Shown here piece after piece: positions 1 to 12,368 of a DNA stretch of 64,000 nt. The position numbers were made by a program, and so were the translations under genes. The notes below the pieces were generated by a model. The model saw nothing but the letters and a program-made list of their open reading frames with translations. It did no database searches and was not told the DNA's origin. Numbering within the stretch: position 1 is the first letter of the stretch; each line of letters begins with the position of its first letter. This DNA is from Flammula alnicola (taxonomy: Eukaryota > Basidiomycota > Agaricomycetes > Agaricales > Strophariaceae), in the NCBI GenBank assembly GCA_015499995.1, contig JADNRV010000222.1, positions 1-64,000 of the forward strand. The letters are read 5' to 3'.

Positions 1-2804
1 GTAGAAGGGTCCCGTCGTTTGCGACCGATACCATCACCGTGAATGCACGTTTTTCATCGCCGCCGATAAGCGAGACCTGCCTGGCACCACTTGGAGCATA
101 TGTCATCTTGTCGCCAGGTGCATAGACCACTTGAGTTTGGTCAGAATTGACATAGAGCTTTGAATGTATGTCATATTCCTTGATGCTGTACACCTTTCGG
201 AAAGTTGAGCGTTCACATTGGTCCTCCCAGTCAGCCGGTAGCTTCTGAGCAGCTCGAGTAGCCTTGCGCTCTAACCAATTCAAATGCCGTCTGACCCATC
301 GCCGAACAAAATTGTCAGAGGCTGTGAATGTTGATCCGTCGCGGAAAGGAAGCTCCAGTATCGTAGGCTGCATCACAATGATTGTTGCGAGCATAACACC
401 TCGCATTGTTACAACAGTTAGAGGTGCGCTTTCCTCCTGTAACCGGCGGAGATTCTTCTTGATCTTCTCGACAAGTTCCGGATGACGGTCCTGGATTTTT
501 TTATGATTAGCGTATAGCAAGGTATCCATCAGTTTGGAACGTACAATGACACCACGCTGACCACCATTTCTATGTCCAGGATCATTACCCTTCTGGACCT
601 TTGCGAGCACCGATTGTTTCCATTGGGGGCGGCCTTTCGCGCGGTCAATCCATGAATCCACAGTTGTCCTCCGCAAGCCAGCAAAAATCACTGGGTCAGT
701 TTTTTGGGCTGCCTTAACAATTGCCGACGGGCTCATCTTCCAACCTGCAGCTTTCGCGGCCTTCTCGATTTGCAACCAAGCAAAGGGTGTAAACCAGTTG
801 TGATATTTAGCAGGGCGTATAGGTAATTTCTTCTTCCGTCCTTGCGGTTTCCTGTTTTCTTCTTTAAACTTGAGCTTTAGGGCACGCGCTGGACGAGAGA
901 GCTCTGCAATTGAGGAGCTTGTCTTCCATGAAGGGCCGTCAGCGAGTTGCATTTCGATGACCTGGTAGTTTGTCAATATCAAGAATGATTATAGGTATAT
1001 GGTAAGTGAATTTACCCGTCGTTTTGTTCCTCTTGGACTACGGGTCCCATTCTGAATTTCTCCCTTTTTCTTAAGCATCCGTGACTTTTGCTTGCGTTGC
1101 CTGGCACGTTCACGATCGTTGAGTAACTTGATTTGGTTAGCCTTGTCTGTGGCATCGTGTTCGTCGTCCATTTTGGCTTTCCATTTTTCTTCTTCCTGTG
1201 TGTGCTGCTCCCAGAAGACCTCCTTCGTGCACGATGTGAAATTGAAAGCAAAAAGTCCACGAGGCTTTGCCATTGATAATCCTTCTGCGATCGCCGATGT
1301 TCGTTTCTTCAAGGCTTGTGACGAGTTTACTGTAGTCGAGGTGCTGGCAACCGTGCTGCTCGAAGTAGATGTGCTCGCAGCTGGTGTGGTTGAGGTCGAT
1401 GTGGTTGGAATCGATGTGGCTGGGACAGAGGATTGCGACTGAGAGCTCGGGCCGGGTGTCTCAGTATTGAAGTCTGATTCGCCGTCATCGCCGTTGACAC
1501 TCTCGAAGTCTGAGTCAGTATCCATCGCCTCGTCAGGCTTAAATTCGTTGTCATCCCCGCTCATTTCTATGTCGCTCTGATCTGTTTCATAGGAATCCTC
1601 AAGATTCTTTGTATGCTAAAACACAATTAGTTCAATGAGTCCTCTCGATGTAAGTGATTTCTTACCTCCGTTTGACTTTCATGCTTACGGATTATCCGTA
1701 GCAAAACCTGTAGTCGCCCAAATGCTACATTGTCCGCTGGAATCAGATCTTCTCGATCTGGCGAGAAAAAGACAGCGATGGCGTTCCAGGCTAGGAGACA
1801 GCACGAAAAGAAGTCTTTCTGAATGGTGATTGGAAGCTTTCGGTAAGTGAAGCTCCTGCCGCTGTGAAACTTTGTCCACCAGTTGATAACATCCTTGACT
1901 TCGGCAGGAATTTCTTGCCCAAGGGAATCGCCATACCAGACGATGTGTTCGCGGAAGTCAAGGACAACACCCACCCAGTGGGTTCGTGAGAGATTGGCGA
2001 GAAATGCGAGATGGTCGAGGTCTTTGGTTGCGAGCAGGTGTCCGATGTGGCGATAAACGCGAAATGATTTGTCCGAGGTGTAGTTGCTCTCCTGTTTGAA
2101 GCCATCCCTGATCTTCTCATAGAAATATGTGTTTGCTATTTCCATTGATGGAATCTCGTGCAGCTCGAGGTCATTCTTCAGCAGCTCCAGCATCTGGTTT
2201 GCATGCTCGCCTGTCAGCCAATCTTTCGTCATGTAGGAAGCGAGTTTGGTGACATCATCTGTAGCATTGCGGCCAAACCCCTTCAAATCCTGGTCCCATG
2301 ATATCACCGTGAGTGCGTCCAAGATGTTCTCGACGACTTTCACAGCCTCTGAGTTGCCGTCCTTTTCCCATCCCTGACGCAAATTTCGCAGGTTATCGAT
2401 TGCCATGGCCCACACCTCTTGCGCAGCATGAATGCGAGACACAGCAGCCCAGAAGGCGATCAACCACAATGGGTAAGTCTTGTCTGTATTCGATGCAATG
2501 TGGGCACATCGGATTGATTGATGTCCTGTTTGTATTGCGTTTGGCAAAGCTCGCTCCAATTCCCTGATAACGGCTGGGGGGGAACTGGTAGCTGGAATAT
2601 ATTGTCCTTGTCTGTTGTATTGACTTCGCTGCTGTCAAAAAAGCATTCGGGCTTCGCGAAGGAGGAAGTTGGCGGCAAAGTTGGCGGCAAATGGAAGTAA
2701 ATTAAATCAAGAACAGAGAGGGATTCGTGAGGAAGACCAGCAGCTAACTCCATTGGAATCCATTGCTGAAAGTCTATGTCGTTCTCAGCGTCGTCGATGT
2801 CCAT
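1..2804 (-). CDS. Ulp1-type cysteine peptidase fused to HTH/DDE transposase (transposon gene, partial, one frameshift)
   Basis: Three exons join in phase 0: 2804-1666, 1615-1016 and 961 to the window edge. The introns are 50 and 54 nt, with donors GTAAGA and GTAAAT. The first exon encodes a fungal Ulp1/C48 SUMO-protease-like domain: the start motif DWLTGEH, catalytic His in THWVG, Asp in WYGDSLG, Gln in TIQKDFF and Cys in FSCC. The second exon is an acidic, Ser/Thr-rich linker followed by a basic coiled-coil stretch. The third exon resembles the CENP-B/jerky-type DDE family, with a helix-turn-helix-like region and the first catalytic Asp in NSDQTQV, followed by DEKRAFTVM. The rest of the DDE domain lies outside the window. 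The N-terminal 75 or so codons are in another frame. A run of seven C on the minus strand (plus 2576-2582) would need eight to join the frames, so either this copy is broken or the base is a sequencing error. Start chosen at the first ATG, 2804. Probably part of a class II transposon; host role unlikely. Confidence 0.72.
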
Positions 2805-3076
2805 GAATTGAGTGCTTTGCGTTGAGCACAATCAGTGTCGAGGTGAAAAAATTGGTTCACTCTTTAGTTGCCGCTTTCCTAAGCTTTCCGTTTTGAAAGC
2901 CGATTGTTAATTCGTCTAAGTCATCTAACTAAAAGCTTTGTGGATCATGACCATTGCGCCAAAATGCCACACATTAATGTCATTCTAATACCAATATGAT
3001 GCTCCACTGATTCAGCCTTTCTTTCTTCCAAATTTCGGCACTCTGACGAAATTTTTTAGTGGTCACAGCTCAAAGG

Positions 3077-3110
3077 CCCACCTGACGAATTCATAATTTC
3101 GTCAGGTGGG
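3077..3110. repeat. Perfect 13-bp inverted repeat (hairpin)
   Basis: CCCACCTGACGAA at 3077-3089 is the exact reverse complement of 3098-3110, with an 8-nt loop. The half-motif TGACGAA recurs at about 3044 and 3124. It lies in the non-coding stretch 2805-3711 upstream of the Ulp1/DDE gene and may be a remnant of a transposon terminus. No matching partner was found elsewhere in the window. Confidence 0.6.
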
Positions 3111-3486
3111 TCACAGGTCACACCTACTGACGAATTGATTGATTTAGTACAGTATGTGTTCCGGTTGGGTGATTGTATGTCTGTTATCGACCTCCACTCG
3201 GAGAGCCCGTTGCAGATACTCTCCCAGAAGCGACGTGGACATATTCCTTGCCATGATTTTGGACAACGTTGAAATTCAAATATGCACATTATATACTGCC
3301 TTGAGGCCGCCATGAGGGTTTCCCTGATGAATACCCAGGGGTACCCTGGATTTGCAGTCCCACTGCAAATTCTGATGTAAAATCGCTCCGGCATAGCAAT
3401 TAAATATATTACTGAGCAAGAAGAGGCAGAATCTATATAATATATAAACAAAATTCCCCCCCCCCGGCCCAAAAACACCAATTTGA

Positions 3487-3660
3487 CGAGCTCGTCCATC
3501 AATGGAACGAGAGCTCATCCATGCATCCAATGGTCACAAGCTCGGCCATCGGCCCTGATGGCGGGCTCATCCATTGATCTCCCTCAAGCTTGCCCATCCC
3601 TTAATTAGCACGAGCTCGTCCATTGCCAATGGGTAAAAATAGCCGCCACGAGCTCGTGAG
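3487..3660. repeat. Cluster of degenerate GAGCTCGTCCATTG-like motifs
   Basis: Six or seven imperfect copies of a 14-18 bp unit (GAGCTCGTCCAT, GAGCTCATCCAT, AAGCTCGGCCAT, GGGCTCATCCAT and similar) follow one another with irregular spacing. There is no coding frame. It may be a subterminal repeat array of a DNA transposon, in which transposase binding sites often look like this. Confidence 0.5.
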
Positions 3661-3711
3661 GCTATGCCATCAGTGATGGCACCTTAGTCATGCAAGGTGT
3701 CACATGGGTAG

Positions 3712-4095
3712 TGGGAATTTCTATTGAACGTCCTGCGGGAAGAGCCACAGCCTTCAAAACCTTCCAGGCTCAAAACTCTGCCCAAGAAGGTCCCGGTTGA
3801 CTGGTTTGAACCCATCTACTGGAATAATGCTCTAACACTTCGCGAACGTGCAAACTATATCAAGGATGGCATTCACATTGCACTGCCCCTGGAGGAATTC
3901 TGTATGACATGGGAAGAATGTGCTAAATGGAAGAATATGCCAGAGAAGGATTTCATGGAGGCCTATGGAGATGCAGTCTTAAAGGAGTACAATATCCCTA
4001 CCGAGGAAGAATTGGAACAGCTTGAGAAATGGGAGGAGGAGGAGGAGGAGGAGGAAGTCGAGCAAGATATCGATCTGACAGATAGCGGTGAATAG
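3712..4095 (+). pseudogene. Acidic-tailed ORF fragment, probably transposon-derived
   Basis: The frame is open from just after a TAG at 3709 to a stop at 4093-4095 and has no ATG near its beginning, so it is probably a 3' fragment. The product has a compact helical part with several Trp (DWFEPIYWN, TWEECAKW), then an acidic tail with eight consecutive Glu. I recall no named domain. Its place next to the Ulp1/DDE gene and the short repeat cluster suggests the remains of a transposon-encoded protein. It could instead be the last exon of an unrecognised gene. Confidence 0.4.
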
Positions 4096-4256
4096 GATAT
4101 GCATTTCTTTTATATTTACTTCGTAAAGCAATGGATTGATTCCAATTTATGCTACCAACCCAATATTCTCGCAACCTCCCTCTTGCTTCGGTTTGTGTGA
4201 TGCACCATCAATGACCCACGGTGCTTGAGCATCGTTGTCGGTGTTGCTCTGAGGCA

Positions 4257-5170
4257 TCATCGGTGGGTGTCAGAACATGTTCCCAGACCGCCGGAGCGCG
4301 GGCCCAGGTTAATCGTCCAATTGTTGTTGTACGCGCTGAACGGGAGTTCCATCGAGGACCGCTTGGAGTGCAGCATCGATGATGAGGCAGAGCTGTACCC
4401 GTACTCGTAGGTCATCTGGGTGGTCGAATGAGGGCCAAGGGTAGGAGAGGCCTCAGACAGGCGAGGTGCAGGCAGAAGGGGTATCCTCAAAAGGACGGTT
4501 TCGGGCGGGTGCAACCTGTGAAGTGCGGCCCTCAGCACCATGAGAGTTGCGCATGCTCTTCAGTCGGGGTCACTTGTACTATTAGGAAGAGAGGAAATTA
4601 ATTAATAGTAGCGCAAGAGAAATAAAACTTATATCACAAACCTGCTTGGAGTATTCGAACACTCCGCCTTGATACCTCCAGGAGCCAAATTACCCAGCCC
4701 TGAGCCACTGCCACGCAGGACAGCAGGGTTCAGGCTCGTCGCAGTGGCACTGGGTCCGAACAACCTGGTAGAAAACGTCTGCGTCTGCAGGGTGAGAGTT
4801 GGGTGCCCAGTAAGGGTGTTGGAGCAGGTGCCGTACATCAAGCTAACCTGCGAAGGGGCAACGGTCCCAAGCAAGAAGATATCGTTGACGACTTGAGAAA
4901 GATGTTCTTGAAGGTTGATGCCTTCCTAGCAGTGCTGGGGGCTGGGGATAGCTGGTCGAAATTCCTGTCGTTGCTGTTGATGCTGCTGTTGTCCTCATCA
5001 TTGCCGACCACTGCCGATGACGAGACGGAGGCAACAGAAGAGACCGATGAAGCAAAGGAGGGTTTTCGAGCACTGAGAATGCCAACGGAAGGGGTGGCGG
5101 AAGTGGAGACAGGGGTGGAGGCATTTCCTATCGAAGTGGTTAGGAGCAGTTCCTGTACAATAAGGCGACT
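4257..5170 (-). pseudogene. Ser/Thr-rich protein remnant in several frames
   Basis: Reading the minus strand down from 5170, a long Ser/Thr/Ala-rich frame (with SVSSVASVSSSA and FKNIFLKSS) runs to about 4860. It then switches frame at 4855 to a segment ending near 4640, and a third coding-like segment (with YEYGYSSASSS) ends at 4257. One junction looks like a real intron (GTTTGT donor, TAATAG acceptor, about 4650-4580). At another, about 4855-4905, I find an acceptor but no convincing donor. Composition matches low-complexity tails of fungal regulatory proteins. Either the gene is decayed or I have missed small exons. The stretch 5171-5875 shows nothing further. Confidence 0.35.
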
Positions 5171-5875
5171 GATGCTTACTGTGGTTCTGCCGCATCTCGT
5201 AGGCCTTATCTCCCATGCAGAGCGTTTGTTGTTGTGCTGCTGGTTTTCTGACGGCGTCTTTCACGGAACTGCATCCTTGTTGTGTTAGGCATTTACGTAG
5301 GGCTGACCCTGCCTACAGCGGGTGTGCTGTAGGTTTCTGGGTGCTGGAAGTTTTCGTGGGCGAGCCTCGGTGGCGTAGTCAAATCACCTCCGACGTGTTC
5401 CTTCTTACGTTCATCGGTTCATTATTCCTCGCAATTGTAACAGGAATCAACGGCGTTGACGACCATCGTAAAAGTATTGGCCAGGCGGGGGTTATGTTGT
5501 GGTAAGAGTGAAGACAGGGCACAACCAAGGCGTAATGTTGGTTGAGCGAAGAGTTCCCGGGCATCACGTGCATAATTGCCTGCTTTGGATTAAGGTTTTC
5601 GACGGAATCTACAACGACCTGATAACCGCGCTACAAACGCATTGATAACCGACTTACAAACGACTCAAGGGCAGTTGAACATCAACTGCCTTGAGGTTTG
5701 CCCCTTGTGTCAGTGCGGCACTCGAGGCACCTCAGAATTATCTTATCTTATCTCGGTTGGGCGAGTCACACAAATCACGTCTCTGTCACACAACCGTGAG
5801 CAAACTCGAGTGGCTCCTCTCCTACTTAGTCTCCTCAGGCTACTAAGTACTCCTCTGTCCTCTATACCCACCTCG

Positions 5876-7446
5876 ATGTCGGATACTTGTGTGCCGGTGA
5901 GATTTCAATCGATAATACAATTCCAAAGGTAATCTGACATCAGTTCGCATAGCATCACGACTGGTTCAATGCATTCCTGACCTTCGGGCTTTGTTGTGGC
6001 CTTGTCATTTCGTACCTGCCGCAACACTTTCGTATTATCCATGCAAAGTCGTCGGAGGGCTTTAGTCCTGTGTTTTTGCTTCTAGGGACAACATCTGCAG
6101 CTTCGGGGATGTTCAATATGTATGTCGTCACTTCTTGAAGTATCCAACTGCGAGTAACACAAACACAATATGAACGAACAGGATCACCCTTCAGGCGCCC
6201 ATCGTGAAATGCTGTCGCGTCGTGGTTCGTGGATATTCTCTTTCGTGTGAATGTTACTTTAACCAGTATTTTATACTTTTAGAGCTTTGGAAGCTGTGCG
6301 GAGATGACCGCTGGGGTGGTACAAGTGGGATTGCAATGGTTCTGCTTCGGCATCGTGTGCGTCGCCCATTTCTTGTATCGGGAGACCCACATAGTTCATT
6401 AAACATATTTTTAGCTTTGTGCTGTACATGATGTACTACCCGGAACACTTGAAATATATCATCAAAGGCTCAGAAGAGACTGAGCTGCTCACACCCATAC
6501 ACACCAAGGAACCCGTCAGAAGCGAAGAATGGCGACTGTCAATCATCCTGGCATGGATTACTGCTGCTCATTTGTCCGTTTACTGCCTTTCAATCACCTT
6601 CTAATTTATGAGCTAACATCACCATTATTTAACCCTGTCGCGTCGCTCATAGGGCTTTCGTCTCGTTGACTACAATCTACCTTCTCTCCACCGCCCCAGC
6701 CTCCCCAACTGGTACAATATCACCGCAAACCGCCACATGGGCTACCTTACTCGGCGTGAGCTCTGCACTGCTCGCAGCTGTACAGTATGCACCGCAGCTA
6801 CTGCACACGTATCGCACGAAGCTAGTGGGTGCGCTGAGTATACCAATGATGATGATCCAGACTCCCGGTGGTATCTTGATGGTCATTAGTATTGTACTTA
6901 GACCAGGAACAAATTGGACCAGTGAGTTTTCCTTCATTCGTTTGTTTTTCTGTTGCGCCCAAGACCAAAAAACTCAAACACAAGACTCACGTTATTCTCT
7001 TCTGCTCAGGCTGGATAACATTCGCAGTAGCCGCCATCCTCCAAGGCTGCCTCCTTTTCATGTGCATCGCTTGGAAGATCCGTCAACGCAAGCTCCGTAT
7101 CGATGACTTCGGAAACCCACTCAATCCCGACGACTTCCCTCCCCCATCCTGGTCCGCTGTAGAAGCAACAGCAGAGGTTGACCCCCAACCATTTGTACTT
7201 GAGGACGACGAACCCATGCCTGGCCTCGTGACCACGCAATCCGAAGACCCGATTGCGGTACGAGTAGCGTTGGCGAATGCCCTCGAGTCGGCGGCGGAGA
7301 GCAACATCGTGTCGTCTGGGATCGGCAGGCTTGTGGCGGAGCGGGAAGCGGACGAGGAAACACCTTTGTTACGACAGAGCGAGATCAACATATCCACTCA
7401 GAAACCCGTCGAGGAGAGAGGTTGGTCCGCCTGGTTTGGGCGGTGA
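5876..7446 (+). CDS. PQ-loop repeat membrane protein
   Basis: Seven exons splice into a 389-residue protein with no phase conflict: 5876-5896, 5953-6119, 6182-6224, 6283-6356, 6415-6573, 6653-6921 and 7010-7446. The first exon encodes only seven residues. The two diagnostic PQ motifs are visible: SYLPQHFRI near residue 25 and YAPQLLHTY near residue 198, each within a three-helix bundle, giving a seven-helix layout. The tail after the last helix is long, hydrophilic and acidic, with DEETPLL near the end, which resembles a dileucine sorting signal. The family includes vacuolar/lysosomal exporters of cationic amino acids and cystine (Ypq/cystinosin group) and SWEET-like proteins. Substrate and membrane are inferred only; the DEETPLL element would fit vacuolar sorting. 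Confidence 0.85.
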
Positions 7447-9972
7447 TTTCTTTTATAATTTGGTCTGTTGTCATCAATTTATTCGTCGTTGGGTTTATTT
7501 GCATTTCTCCCTTTCTCGCTCTCCAAAGGTTCGGCCACTGCAAAGACACTCAAGTCAGATGCCATTTGCTATGTATTTTTTTTCCATGGTTTCATTCATA
7601 ATAGCTTACTCGATGCTGTATGAATCCGCAGCGTAATTCATCATTATATCAGATTTGAATGTTTAACAAAAAATGGCCCGAAGGGGGAGAACGCCCGTTC
7701 TCTTGGGATATCATCATCTATCCTCGAGATCTATCAGAGGCCAGCTGAGATGCCTAATTTCCCGAAGGACTAAATCTTGCTCCTTTTCTGTTATTTTTAA
7801 TCTGGCACTTGACAACCCAGCGTCATCAAGAATTAGGGAACCTATTCCCAACAAGTTTCGACGCTTCTTGAGCATTTTCCTAGTATATATGTCCTTTAGG
7901 GCATGCAAGACTTACTGCGACCATTCATCATACCTACAGAGCATCCGTTCACTACCATTGAATCTCTACCAGCAGAACTATGTCTCCATAGTGCATCACA
8001 TGTTCCCTTGCGCTCTGCACCAGCAACCTGGCTTTCATTAGTGCCTGGAAAACCACATGCTTTATAGCGTAGTTCGGCCACTCGCGTACTCACACTTCAT
8101 CCTCAAGAATGACTGATGCTGACAGTGATCCAAAGGGTAACCAATGAGCGCATTAATGAGCCAGCGCATACTGCTACGAAATAGTGGATGCTCGTGCAAT
8201 AATAGGAAACGGCTGGTTGCGTTGATCAAGAGTACTTACTAACATAAGCAAGTTGATGATGGATTGGATCAATCGTCCTAATGCATTGATGGGCGGCCGG
8301 AACTTGCCGTGATTCCTGTCAAGCTTGCTTGCCAACTTGCTGCCAATCTCTCACCGCAACGAACACTAATTGTATACCTGGTCGAAACCTTACTTGCATA
8401 GCGTACACCGCCATTTGTCAAAAATGTTGATGGCATCTGGAGTCAAACTCCGCTCGAGAGGTTTCTGATGGACCTCCCTCCGGCATGGATGGCAGGTCCA
8501 TCGGAGCTAAGGCCGTAAACGTCAGCCCCAGCGGCTCAACACCTGGCTCACAGGTTTCCACTCCACCTCGAAATGACCTAAAGTGCCGATTTTGTTCAAG
8601 CATTGAAATACGAGATCAGGGAGATAAATTTGTAGTATCAAAGTTAAATAATATACCTAATGAACATTTCGGAGCCCTCACAGTGCAAAAAAGCAGGGAT
8701 TTCGAGCTCAATGCCAAAAGGCCCGTGCGACGAACTTTCGAAAATCATTACAAGTCGTTTAAACTCCGCTCCATGTTTGGTTATTTCCGACTTCAACCAT
8801 AACCAACGTCTCTCTCTCTCACACCTCAACCATCTCCCCTCGCCTCCCTCTTGTCCGTTCCCCTGCCTGCTATCAAACCATTTCGGGTATTTATTCATGT
8901 CCTACCCCGTGCCCACCATGTAACTGCCCCTCCTGTTGTTCCCCTCTATATGTGTCTGTTCGTTCGCCGCGCGCTTGTGCGTGGTTGTTACTAGCTTGTT
9001 GCCTTCTTGGCCTTCTCGTTGGGCAGCGCCCAATGCCCCAGTTTCTTTGTACCTTGTAGACTCGGCTCGACAAGCAGTGCCCGCTCCTGCATCTGAGCAG
9101 TGAATGGTGTCCACTAATACCTCGCTTACTGACTTTTATTTTTTTGATTATAGCTTCACTTTTCAGGCAGCAGTGGCAGACCACACGTAAGCAGCTGCTT
9201 CAGCTCCTCATCACATTCTCCATCCCTCCTCGTGCGCCCACATCCGTCCACCGAAGGCGGCGACTCGCCGAGCCATGCCTCTCCATCCCACGTCAATTGT
9301 TATTCCACAATGACGGGTCCGCGCCTTCCTGAACCCCATCTCCTTCCAGTCAAACGAACCCAAGAGTCCAGACACCTCGCCGATGCGCCCCTTTCGCGGT
9401 TTGGCTTAAGCAGCAGCGCCGAAATCCGAGCAAGAGCAAGAACTGGCTCCTCATTTGGGACGATGTCGCCCTGGATGTGCTGTTGACAACAGACGGTAAC
9501 GGATGATCTATGGGCATGCTATGAGGTTCGTGCTGTATGTACCGTCATTGTAGTTTGTATTATACTGTGTTTTCTATTACTGGTTTCTTGAATATATGCT
9601 ATATATTATCTTCCTCCAATATTAATTAAGCACGAAACATGAACCACAATAGCAGAAATGAGCAGGAAGAAATATTGAGAATTGCGGCTATTACAGGCAA
9701 TTTCCTTCAGCTGGGTTTCCAGCTGTCCACAGCTTGTTGGGACATGTCGTCGCCAGATCGACCTGGTGACATGCTGATATTAGCCAGATTGGACTGTTGG
9801 GGGGAGCTCCCATCAATATGTCTGACAGGTGGCGAAAGGTACGGCACAGGATTTGATCTCCAGGTTTTTCTCACATTTCTGACAAATGGCGGTGTAATGC
9901 CACGCAACCCCACAGCCGACGCGCCCTTATTCGAAGCCGTCCTGAAATGGTTGACTTTGATTACCGTCCGCC
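7447..9972. other. Gene-poor interval
   Basis: No ORF here joins into a convincing spliced gene. Two stretches look faintly coding on the plus strand. Around 7920-8080 there is an F-box-like phrase (ESLPAELCL). Around 9390-9507 a frame ends with LLIWDDVALDVLL. Neither has a defensible start or domain. The rest reads as promoter/terminator sequence and possibly decayed genes. Confidence 0.4.
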
Positions 9973-11720
9973 ATGTCCTCCCGCCTCCCAAACCTCTTCT
10001 GTCCAGAACTCGAGCTGAGGCTCGTGGATTTGCTTAACGAGAAAGTCGAATACCAAGACAACTCGGCGCATGCCATCTACGTTGATATCGTCGAGGTCTA
10101 TCCTGAAAGAGCCGACGTGAAGAGGCGCTTAAACCCAAGTAATACTATCTTCTTCAAGGTGACTCTTTTCTCTTGTCATCGACAACACTGCTCATTCATG
10201 AATGCAGCATGGAGAGTCTAACGGCGATAAACTGATGCGTATACTGCAAGTGGCTTGACTCGTATATCCAACCGTGATTAAACCGTTTCTGTAGCTTCAT
10301 CGATGATCCGTCATATACAGATTCCGCTCTTCAGGCGAAAGATGGCCGCCCCATGCTCAATAACACTGCTCTACAGTTGCATCGCCAATTTGGAGTCCCT
10401 CTTGCTTTCTTTCAACACATGAGTCTTACTCTCGAGTATCGCAGCACTGGGTCCGGCTACTTTAGGAGATACAATGATAAAGACGAAATCGTGGCTGTTG
10501 GTACGTCCTCGGCACTTACATATTGATCTGGACTAACATTGAATGTTTCGGCTTCGCAGACGGTCTCTATCACCTCTCACAAGGACTTGACGATCGCCCT
10601 GCCTATATTTGGTTCTCTCACAGCGTCTTGGAATCTCATTCATCTACTTACGTGATATCCAACTGTTCTGAAGTGGCGAAGAGACTCATCATCACCTGTG
10701 CTGAGACACAGGACCCTCGCAGTCTTCTTCGTCCATTCGTGGTTGATACTTTCCTCATAGAAGATTTGTTGGAGACATGGACTATTAAAGTCAGCAAATT
10801 CAGAACTCGGCTGATTCAATATGTACGTCACGGCCTTTCCATATGTATGTTATCTCGAGCAGCTTACCAACAAGATCGCTGTTCTAGGAACACGATGCGA
10901 CTATTTTCAGTCACACTCCATCTCAAAACGCAAAAGCTGTTGCAGATCTTCATAATTTATCCCAGCACTTTAACGTCGTCGTTGGAAACCTCGTCGACTT
11001 CAAAGAAAGGGTTGAGTTCTTTTTCTCTGCCCGTGAGCAGTATCTTCGCCTCTCCAGCGCCCGATTTCGAGTTCCAGAAAGATCTGTCGACTCCATATCA
11101 GACTCTCTGAGACTCTTATCTTCTCGGGCAGGGATGCTGATGACATGGGCGTCTAATTATAACGAACGAACGAAGATTAGGATCAATATGTTCTTCAACT
11201 TGACGACACAAGGAGACAGTCGCACGAACTTGGACATTGCACGGCTGACGACGAAGATTGCTGTCGCCGCGCAGAAAGATAGCTCGTCCATGATAACGTA
11301 TGTCGTTTATGTCTTTCACCGCCCAGGTACCTCACGCCGACGTTTCACGATAACAGGATCGCAGCGGTGACGATGTTCTTTCTTCCCGGTTCCTTCGTTT
11401 CGGTGCGTTCTGTAAGCGTTTTACACCTATCCCTTCCACTTGACCCTCCCAATTCCATCTTTCCATAGGCACTGTTCAGCATGGTGTTCTTCAACTCGCA
11501 AACCACAGCGACAGGACAAACGATTCTGTCTGTCACACCTCAATGGTGGCTCTTCCCGTCAATCACTATCCCACTCACGATTTTAGTGTTCATCATCTGG
11601 CTCTTATGGCAACGTCGTCGGAATTCCGTGCTAAAGGAAATTGGATTCAGAAACCAAGGAGTTCGGGATGAGCCGGATGAGCCGGATGAGTCTTTGTCGC
11701 ATTATTCAGAGAAGATATGA
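9973..11720 (+). CDS. CorA-like two-TM membrane protein (copy D, divergent)
   Basis: Seven exons give 466 residues in perfect frame: 9973-10158, 10208-10245, 10295-10500, 10560-10822, 10888-11297, 11357-11402 and 11469-11720. The architecture is that of fungal CorA-like proteins: a large soluble N-terminal domain, a long helical stretch before the membrane (NERTKIRINMFFN) and two C-terminal helices. The first helix runs through FLPGSFVSALFSMVFFN; the second is PSITIPLTILVFIIWLLW. True CorA channels have Gly-Met-Asn after the first helix; here the site reads SMVF, so Mg2+ transport should not be assumed. The intron after exon 2 has a GC donor (GCAAGT), where the three paralogs at 32-46 kb have GTGAGT. 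This copy is clearly more diverged than those three. Confidence 0.82.
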
Positions 11721-12368
11721 AGATATATATAACTTCATTGATACCTTACGCACTGGCGCCGGCATGACTACGACTGGCAAAGTGGCTCTACGCCATGTAC
11801 GTTAATTTCCTATTTCGCTTTCGTATCCCGAGGTTTCTATTTATTCGATTGCAAGTTTGAATGCCTTACGACCAGAACTTTTCACGAGATGACGCAACTA
11901 TTTTGAGCTACTACCAACTCTTGTATAACTATTTCTCTTACTCTCGACATGATAAGTAATATACAGCGTGGCTTTGACGCAACTAATCAGATTTTCATGA
12001 TGTCAAGAAGAATTCAGAAATGATCTTCCGAACAGCCTAATTTCCATCGTTGCGGCACTTAGAAAAAACATTGAGCCCTCCTCCGAATATTTCGTAACGA
12101 TACAAAATTTTAACTCACGCAGACAGAAATGACATCGTTTCCACAAACGCCGGAGTTGGGGTCGGTTCGACAGGCATCCCGCATTTCACAGCTGCTGCGG
12201 TCGGTGTTGCTAAATTAAGAGCAAGAAATAATACGCAAGAATATGTTTCAGGGCTAAAGAAGCAATAGTTACTCCTATTCCGAAAATTACAGAAAACCTA
12301 ACACTATGAATAAATTAAGTCCACTGGAATACAAAGGAGTGCGTCCTGACCCGCGGGAAGAACGACAT
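11721..12368. other. Intergenic, convergent 3' ends
   Basis: The space lies between the convergent CorA-like copy D and the MFS transporter. It is AT-rich, and I see no ORF or repeat worth naming. Confidence 0.5.

Noticed and set aside
7896..8093. F-box-like phrase in the 7.9-8.1 kb region
   Set aside because: Only about 12 matching residues, no start, and no leucine-rich repeats follow.
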